A DNA stretch of 10,614 nucleotides. Source: Nocardioidaceae bacterium (GTDB lineage Bacteria > Actinomycetota > Actinomycetes > Propionibacteriales > Nocardioidaceae). The stretch spans positions 1 to 10,614 of the forward strand of contig JACCZI010000167.1 of the NCBI GenBank assembly GCA_013696015.1, read 5' to 3'. The position numbers and the translations under genes were made by a program. The notes beneath the pieces are model-generated. The model did not search any database. It was given only the letters and a program-made list of their open reading frames with translations, and was not told where the DNA came from. Positions 6,199-10,614 of the stretch are shown here, piece after piece. Numbering within the stretch: position 1 is the stretch's first letter; every line of letters starts with the position of its first letter.

Positions 6199-6951
6199 TC
6201 AGCGGCAGAATTCGCTGATCAGCGCCGTCACCGGTTCGGGCCGCTCGAGGCTCGGGAGATGACCTGCCCAGTCGAAGTCGACATGCCGTGCCGTCGGCAT
6301 CGTCACGGCCAGATGTGCCGCCACCGCCCGGAACTGGTCCATGTCGTGAGCTCCGCTGACCACCAGGGCAGGTGCCGCAATCGCGGCCGGGTCCACGGCC
6401 ACCGGTACCGGCTCGGGGGGAGACGGCCCGTCGTCGGCTGCCAGCTGTACCTCGAAGGCCCGGCGCTGCATGATGCAGACCAGCTCACGGGTGGCGCTGT
6501 CGGCCTCCGGCCCGAGCCAGGTGGCCACGTTGAGCGCCACGGCGCCGTCGATGTCGCCGAGCTCGAACAACTCCTCCTCCGCCTCCTCGAACGCATCCGC
6601 GGTCGGGGTCGACGGGAAGCCCGGCAGCGCGGAGCACAGCAGCACCAGCCGCTCCACCCGTTCCGGCGCGCTCGACGCGAGCTCCAGCGCCACCCGACCA
6701 CCGAACGACGACCCGACCACGCAAGCGCGCTCTATGTCGAGGAAGTCCAACAGCTCGACGATGTCGGCCGCGAACGAGAAGCTCTCCGCAGGCAACGGTG
6801 TCTCGCCGAACCCCCTCAGATCCGGTCGCACGGCGCGAAACGAACCCGACAGTGTCGCCCACTGCGGTTGCCACATCCGGCGGTCGCAGACCCCGGAGTG
6901 CACCAGCAGCAAGGCTGGCCCGGTGCCCTGTTCGTCGTACGCCATGAGCAT
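6199..6951 (-). CDS. Alpha/beta hydrolase fold protein
   Basis: The protein is 250 aa from the ATG at 6951, or 248 aa from the ATG at 6945 (MAYDEQGTG). It has the core elements of the fold: LLLVHSG (oxyanion-hole region, 15-20), VRPDLRGFGETP (41-52), the nucleophile elbow VVGSSFGGR with Ser82 (78-86), SGAHDMDQF with acid Asp203, and FDWAGHLPSLERP with His231. The catalytic triad therefore looks complete. A cap-like acidic helical stretch (about 118-135) follows strand 6. The substrate is not predictable; related annotations range from esterase to 3-oxoadipate enol-lactonase-like, and I do not assign one. The frame stays open to 7179, but that extension would overlap the divergent Nudix gene and has no family-like sequence. 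The gene converges on recX (5-bp gap) and diverges from the Nudix-GNAT gene. Confidence 0.88.
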   Translation of the reverse strand: MLMAYDEQGTGPALLLVHSGVCDRRMWQPQWATLSGSFRAVRPDLRGFGETPLPAESFSFAADIVELLDFLDIERACVVGSSFGGRVALELASSAPERVERLVLLCSALPGFPSTPTADAFEEAEEELFELGDIDGAVALNVATWLGPEADSATRELVCIMQRRAFEVQLAADDGPSPPEPVPVAVDPAAIAAPALVVSGAHDMDQFRAVAAHLAVTMPTARHVDFDWAGHLPSLERPEPVTALISEFCR

Positions 6952-7066
6952 GCCCAGCAGCGTACGGCCGGCCACCGGACGTCCCGACGCTGAGGTTGCG
7001 CACACGACGTGCATATCGGGGGATCGGGGGAGGTGCAGCCACGTGCCCGGGTGGGACGATGGCGTC

Positions 7067-8047
7067 ATGACGTCGGTGCCCGAGGACTCGCGAGTGTGGC
7101 CAGCGGTCAGGTACGACGGGCAGCCGGTTGCCGAGGACGATCCGCGCGCGACGACCGTCGTCGTGCGGCGTCCCGGCACGACCGGGTGGGAGTACCTCGT
7201 GCTCCACCGGGCTCACGAGGGTCCCGACTATGCCGGTGACTGGGCGTGGACCGCGCCTGCCGGCGCCCGGCTCCCGGGCGAGCCGATCGAGCCGGCGGCG
7301 TTGCGCGAACTCGCCGAGGAGTCCGGGATCGTCGACGTGGCGATCTGGGCCGTCGACCTGTCGAGTGAGTGTGCGGTGTTCGCCGCCGAGGTCGAGCCGG
7401 ACCAGGAGGTGGTCCTCGACGCCGAGCACGACCGGTACGAGTGGCTACCCGTCGACGAGGCAGTGGCCCGCATGCTGCCAGCCTCGGTGGCCGAGCAGGT
7501 CCGCGGCGTCGACCTCGTGCCGTCGGTGCGCTTCCGGTTCCGGCCGATGACACTCGACGACCTGCCGGCGGTTGCGGAGCGGCTGTCCCAGCCGCACGTG
7601 CGTCCCTGGTTCGACCCGCAGACCCACACCCTCGAGCAGCTGCAGCAGCGGTACGGCGACCGGATCCGCGGTGAGTCGGCGACCACCCGGATGTGGGTCG
7701 TCGAGGTGGACGGTTCACCCGTCGGGCAGGTCCAGGACTACCGCGTTGGCGACGAGCCTGACTTCGCTGAGATCAACCTGCCGGACGCTGTTGGCATCGA
7801 CTACGCGCTCACCGACCCCGGCCTGATCGGTCACGGACTTGGCACCCGGATGTTGTGGCGGTTCCTGCGCGACGTGATCTGGGTCGACTACGACGCCACG
7901 CAGGTCGTGGCGGCGCCGGCGGTTGACAACATCGCCTCGCTGCGCACCTTAGAGAAGGTCGGTTTCGTCGCCGACCGCCAGCTCGAGGGGCCTGGGTCGA
8001 CCCGGCATGTCCTGAGCGTCCTCGACCTGACCCGCCTCTTCGGCTGA
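7067..8047 (+). CDS. Nudix hydrolase - GNAT acetyltransferase fusion protein
   Basis: The protein is 326 aa with two domains. Residues about 28-150 form a Nudix domain with a perfect Nudix box from Gly66 to Ile88 (G-x5-E-x7-RE-L-x-EE-x-G-I), so the metal-binding glutamates (Glu81, Glu84, Glu85 region) are present. Residues about 155-325 are a GNAT domain of the aminoglycoside 6'-acetyltransferase-like type: FRPMTLDDLPAVAERL, WFDPQTHTLEQLQQRY, an IDYALTDP strand, and the acetyl-CoA pyrophosphate loop IGHGLGTRM (254-262), then the usual DNIASLRTLEKVGF element. The Nudix part should hydrolyse an X-linked nucleoside diphosphate and the GNAT part should acetylate an amine; neither substrate is visible. 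The ATG at 7067 has a weak GGGA about 11 nt upstream. The frame is open much further upstream, but antisense to the hydrolase, so that part was rejected. Confidence 0.9.
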   Translation: MTSVPEDSRVWPAVRYDGQPVAEDDPRATTVVVRRPGTTGWEYLVLHRAHEGPDYAGDWAWTAPAGARLPGEPIEPAALRELAEESGIVDVAIWAVDLSSECAVFAAEVEPDQEVVLDAEHDRYEWLPVDEAVARMLPASVAEQVRGVDLVPSVRFRFRPMTLDDLPAVAERLSQPHVRPWFDPQTHTLEQLQQRYGDRIRGESATTRMWVVEVDGSPVGQVQDYRVGDEPDFAEINLPDAVGIDYALTDPGLIGHGLGTRMLWRFLRDVIWVDYDATQVVAAPAVDNIASLRTLEKVGFVADRQLEGPGSTRHVLSVLDLTRLFG

Positions 8048-8060
8048 GGGCGAGCGACAG

Positions 8061-8918
8061 CTAGTCGCCGGCGCCACCAGCCGTCGGAGCGAGCTGCATG
8101 TCGGTCGGTCTCGCGGCGCCGGCGCTGGTGCGCCCACGCCGGGCGAACCGAGCCTCCAGCCACACCGCCAACCGGGACAAGGCGTAGTTGATGACGATGA
8201 AGATGAGTGCGGCGAGCGCCAGCGGCACGATGGTGTGGTCGACGAACTCGGCGATCAGGTTCGCCTGGAACACCAGGTCCCCGTAGGCGATGATCACGCC
8301 GAGCGCGGTGTCCTTGAGCACCACCACGCACTGGCTGATGATCGCCGGCAGCATGATCGCCACCGCCTGCGGCAGCAGGATCGAACTCATCACCTGGCTC
8401 TTTAGCATCCCGATCGAGTACGCCGCCTCCGACTGCCCGCGCGGGACCGCGTTGATCCCCGCCCGGAAGACCTCGGCGAGGACCGACCCGTTGTAGAGCA
8501 TCAGCGCCAGGACCAGGCTCCAGTAGTCGCTGAAGAGGTTGTTGAACCCGAAGAACACGAACACGATGAGGAGCAGCAGCGGAACGGCGCGGAAGAACTC
8601 GACGACGATCGCCGCTGGGATGCGGAGCACGCGGTGGTCCGACAACCGGCCCATCGCCAGCACAGCGCCGAAGATGACCGATAACACGATCGCGACGGCC
8701 GCCGCAGACAGGGTGCTGACCAGGCCTAGCCAGACCGCCCGGGCGATGTTGGGCTGCCCGAGGTCCTGCCACAGCTCGGCCTCGAACTCGCCCTCACGGT
8801 AGAGCTTCCATCCCACCAGACCGACCAGGGCGGCGGCCAGGACGGCGGCAACGATGGTGCCAATAGCCGCGCGCCGACGCGACTGCGGCCCGGGGACGTC
8901 GAACAGCGCCGCGGTCAC
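8061..8918 (-). CDS. gluD: Amino-acid ABC transporter permease, GluD-like
   Basis: The protein is 285 aa, the second integral-membrane subunit of a polar amino-acid (probably glutamate) importer. Hydrophobic segments lie at about 18-36, 62-90, 101-125, 134-148, 186-212 and 231-250. The cytoplasmic EAA loop EVFRAGINAVPRGQSEAAYS (149-168) is the contact with the ATPase. The longer N-terminus (about 60 residues with one extra TM segment) compared with the first permease, and the charged C-terminal tail, are typical of the GluD-type subunit. The start is GTG at 8918 and overlaps the upstream permease stop as GTGA, so translation is probably coupled. It is the last gene of the operon and ends 13 bp from the convergent Nudix-GNAT gene. 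The symbol rests on gene order and resemblance to Corynebacterium/Streptomyces gluABCD. Confidence 0.88.
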   Translation of the reverse strand: MTAALFDVPGPQSRRRAAIGTIVAAVLAAALVGLVGWKLYREGEFEAELWQDLGQPNIARAVWLGLVSTLSAAAVAIVLSVIFGAVLAMGRLSDHRVLRIPAAIVVEFFRAVPLLLLIVFVFFGFNNLFSDYWSLVLALMLYNGSVLAEVFRAGINAVPRGQSEAAYSIGMLKSQVMSSILLPQAVAIMLPAIISQCVVVLKDTALGVIIAYGDLVFQANLIAEFVDHTIVPLALAALIFIVINYALSRLAVWLEARFARRGRTSAGAARPTDMQLAPTAGGAGD

Positions 8919-9583
8919 CGCGCCACCGCCAGGCGCCGCTCGGCCAGACGGAGCAGGACCGACAGCACCAGCACGAGCACGACGTAGCCCGCCGCGATCC
9001 CGAAGAAGATCGCGTACACGTCGGAGGTGAACTTGTTGGACAGCCGGCGCATCACGTACGCCGCCTCCGGGACGCCGACGATCGCTGTGATGCTGGTGTT
9101 TTTCGCCAACGCGATGTAGATGCTGGTCAGCGGCGGGATCACCGCCCGCAGCGCCTGCGGCAGGACCACCAGGCGCAGCGATTGGGCGAACGTCATACCC
9201 ACCGAGCGGGCGGCCTCAGCCTGCCCGGTCGCGACCGAGTTGATCCCCGACCGCACCGCCTCGCACACGAACGCCGCCGTATAGAGCCCGAGGCCAAGGA
9301 TGGCGAAGGTGACGAAGGTGTTGTAGCCGAAGAAGCCCACGTCGTTGAAGCCCAACGTCGGCCAGAACGCCGCTGACATCACCAAGATGATCACCAGCGG
9401 GGTGTTGCGGAAGACGTTGACGTAGCTGGTGCCGATCCACCTCAGCGTCGGGACCGGTGAGACGCGGAAGCTGCCCAGGACGGTGCCGAGAAGGGTGGCG
9501 AGCACGCCGGACGTGAGCAGCAGCCACAGCGTGAGGCGGAACCCCTCCCAGATCTCGGCCCGGTTGTCGACCAGCGTGTCCAC
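8915..9583 (-). CDS. gluC: Amino-acid ABC transporter permease, GluC-like
   Basis: The protein is 222 aa, the first integral-membrane subunit of the importer. It has about five TM segments (16-37, 60-77, 88-107, 140-160, 190-212). The EAA loop EAVRSGINSVATGQAEAARS (108-127) is intact and the VFRNTPLVI motif (57-65) is characteristic of the polar amino-acid permease family. It starts at GTG 9583, with GAGGAC (9595-9600, read on the minus strand) 11 nt upstream as probable ribosome site. Its stop overlaps the next permease start by 4 bp. A strong hairpin lies in the 72-bp gap between it and the binding-protein gene. Confidence 0.88.
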   Translation of the reverse strand: MDTLVDNRAEIWEGFRLTLWLLLTSGVLATLLGTVLGSFRVSPVPTLRWIGTSYVNVFRNTPLVIILVMSAAFWPTLGFNDVGFFGYNTFVTFAILGLGLYTAAFVCEAVRSGINSVATGQAEAARSVGMTFAQSLRLVVLPQALRAVIPPLTSIYIALAKNTSITAIVGVPEAAYVMRRLSNKFTSDVYAIFFGIAAGYVVLVLVLSVLLRLAERRLAVAR

Positions 9584-9609
9584 GCGGTTGCTGTGTCCTC
9601 TCGCTGCAT

Positions 9610-9641
9610 GCCGGGTGCGCCACCATGCCGACGCACCCGGC
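9610..9641 (-). promoter_or_regulatory. Stem-loop in the gluB-gluC intergenic gap
   Basis: GCCGGGTGCG (9610-9619) and CGCACCCGGC (9632-9641) form a perfect 10-bp inverted repeat, 8 of 10 pairs G-C, with a 12-nt loop. There is no T-run after it on the minus strand, so it is unlikely to be a full Rho-independent terminator. In many ABC operons a hairpin after the binding-protein gene protects the upstream mRNA and lowers permease expression; that role fits here but is inferred. Confidence 0.75.
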
Positions 9642-9655
9642 CGTACCGACGGTTC

Positions 9656-10531
9656 CTACTCGCAGGGGTCCATCGCCGGCGGCTCCGGCGTGTCGACGCC
9701 GGATTCACCGAGCGTCGCCTCGAACGCCTCGGCCCAGGTGCCGTCGTCCATCGCCGCCTGGACCGTGTCGGTGATGTACTGGCAGAACTCGGTGTCACCC
9801 TTGCTGTAGCCGACGCCGTAGCGCTCCTCGCTGAACGCTTCGCCGACCACCTCGAGCTCGTCAGGCTCCTCGGCGGCGTAGCCGAGCAGGATCGCCCCGT
9901 CGGTCGTCACCGCGTCGACGGACTCGTTCTTCAGCTGCTCGACGCACTCGGAGTACGTCGCGAACGGCACCGGCTCGGAGCCGAACTCGTCGACCATGCG
10001 ATCCAGCGACGTTGAGCCGGTCACCGAGCACACGTTGCTGCCCTCGAGGTCCTCAGGACCGGTGATGGTCTCCTTGTCGTCCTCGCGGACCAGCAGCTGC
10101 TGTCCGGTGACGTAGTACGGGCCGGCCTGACCGACGAGCTGGCGACGCTCCTCGGTGATCGAGTACGACGCGACGACGATGTCGACGGTGTCGTTCTCCA
10201 GGAACGGCTCACGGTTGTCCGACACCGTCTCGATCCACTCGATGCCATCGTCCTCGATACCGAGCCCGGCCGCGATGATGCGCGCGATCTCGATGTCGAA
10301 GCCGGTCGGCGCGTCCGCGCCCGGCTCCTGGAACCCGATACCGGGCTGGTCGACCTTGACCCCGATCCTGATCGATCCGGCGTCGCTGAGCTCGGCCATC
10401 GTGGTGCCCTCGTCGAACGCCGGGTCCTCGGCGACCTCGACCTCGGTGCTCGAGCTGTCGCTACCGCAGGCGGCCAGCGACAGTCCGAGCGCCAAGGCAC
10501 CGACTGCTGCCTTCGTACGGGTGAACCTCAT
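9656..10531 (-). CDS. gluB: Glutamate-type ABC transporter substrate-binding lipoprotein, GluB-like
   Basis: The protein is 291 aa, an SBP family 3 extracytoplasmic binding protein. It begins with a short lipoprotein signal (MRFTRTKAAVGALALGLSL) and the lipobox LAAC with Cys22 as lipid anchor, followed by a Ser/Glu-rich linker. The mature fold shows IRIGVKVDQPGIGF, PTGFDIEIARIIA (75-87), REPFLENDTVDIVVASYSIT and GPYYVTGQQLLV, all family hallmarks. Besides Cys22 there are four cysteines (168, 196, 250, 290), which could form two disulfides, 168-196 and 250-290. The ATG at 10531 has a strong ribosome site TGAGGGGG (10538-10545 on this strand) 6 nt away, which overlaps the stop of the ATPase gene. 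The operon order ATPase, SBP, two permeases matches gluABCD. The glutamate substrate is inferred from this order, not seen. Confidence 0.92.
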   Translation of the reverse strand: MRFTRTKAAVGALALGLSLAACGSDSSSTEVEVAEDPAFDEGTTMAELSDAGSIRIGVKVDQPGIGFQEPGADAPTGFDIEIARIIAAGLGIEDDGIEWIETVSDNREPFLENDTVDIVVASYSITEERRQLVGQAGPYYVTGQQLLVREDDKETITGPEDLEGSNVCSVTGSTSLDRMVDEFGSEPVPFATYSECVEQLKNESVDAVTTDGAILLGYAAEEPDELEVVGEAFSEERYGVGYSKGDTEFCQYITDTVQAAMDDGTWAEAFEATLGESGVDTPEPPAMDPCE

Positions 10532-10542
10532 GAGTAACCCCC

Positions 10543-10614
10543 TCAGTGTCGGAGGATCTTGCCGAGGAAGTCCCTGGCTCGATCCGATTGCGGGTTGGTG
10601 AAGAAGTCGTCCGG
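10543..10614 (-). CDS. gluA: Amino-acid ABC transporter ATP-binding protein, C-terminal end only (GluA-like)
   Basis: Translating the minus strand from the window edge gives PDDFFTNPQSDRARDFLGKI, then LRH and a stop at 10545-10543. This is the typical C-terminus of the GluA/GlnQ-type ATPase (FFTNPQSDRAxxFLxKIL). Walker and signature motifs lie outside the window. The stop codon lies within the ribosome site of the binding-protein gene 11 nt downstream, so the two are in one operon. Confidence 0.88.
   Translation of the reverse strand, partial: PDDFFTNPQSDRARDFLGKILRH

Noticed and set aside
6470..7066. N-terminal extension of the Nudix-GNAT frame
   Set aside because: It is antisense to the alpha/beta hydrolase, Ser-rich and without domain; the Nudix domain is complete from the ATG at 7067.
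6952..7066. Promoter elements in the divergent hydrolase/Nudix-GNAT gap
   Set aside because: TTGCGC (6996-7001) and CATATC (7012-7017) look like -35/-10 hexamers but are only 10 bp apart; no convincing promoter was found.
6952..7179. N-terminal extension of the hydrolase to 7179 or to an ATG at 7014
   Set aside because: The longest form overlaps the divergent gene, the added residues do not look like the fold, and no ribosome site is visible before 7014.
8054..8068. GCGAC-5-GTCGC inverted repeat between the convergent Nudix-GNAT and gluD genes
   Set aside because: The placement suits a bidirectional terminator, but the stem is only 5 bp and lacks T-runs on both sides.

Overview
This is high-GC DNA with the gene content and recA promoter motifs of an actinobacterium: a LexA-type box plus a PafBC-type promoter before recA, recA-recX, and a gluABCD-type operon. 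I cannot place the family. Coding density is very high, many starts overlap the preceding stop (ATGA or GTGA), and GTG starts are common.

Left part (1-2064, + strand): the 3' end of a class I SAM-dependent methyltransferase, a five-TM membrane molybdopterin oxidoreductase with an internal twin-arginine motif, and a four-TM membrane protein of unknown function. The genes overlap by 4 bp each, so they look like one operon.

Centre (2065-6193, + strand): the recA-recX operon and the main point of the window. A 176-bp leader holds a LexA box (TCGAACacccGTTCGG) and a near-consensus PafBC/RecA-NDp promoter (CTGTCGGTG-N8-TAGTGT). The recA gene encodes a 1143-residue precursor in which a normal 343-residue RecA is interrupted by two complete inteins with apparently intact LAGLIDADG endonuclease motifs. 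Intein 1 (364 aa) sits at G|S in DNA-binding loop L2, the site and type of the Mycobacterium leprae RecA intein. Intein 2 (436 aa) sits at K|C, the site and type of the M. tuberculosis RecA intein. Only 138 bp (46 residues) of host gene separate them. recX follows after 2 nt.

Right-centre (6199-8047): a divergent pair, an alpha/beta hydrolase (- strand) and a Nudix-GNAT two-domain fusion (+ strand), with a 115-bp gap between them.

Right end (8061-10614, - strand): an amino-acid ABC importer in the order ATPase (C-terminal end only), lipoprotein-type binding protein, permease 1, permease 2, resembling gluABCD of other actinobacteria. A perfect 10-bp inverted repeat lies between the binding-protein and first permease genes.

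Working together: damage-responsive transcription feeds a RecA precursor that needs two protein-splicing events before it can act, with RecX as the likely modulator. The MoCo and transporter operons are separate metabolic or envelope functions. There is no RNA gene, CRISPR array, insertion sequence or gene-free stretch longer than 300 bp.
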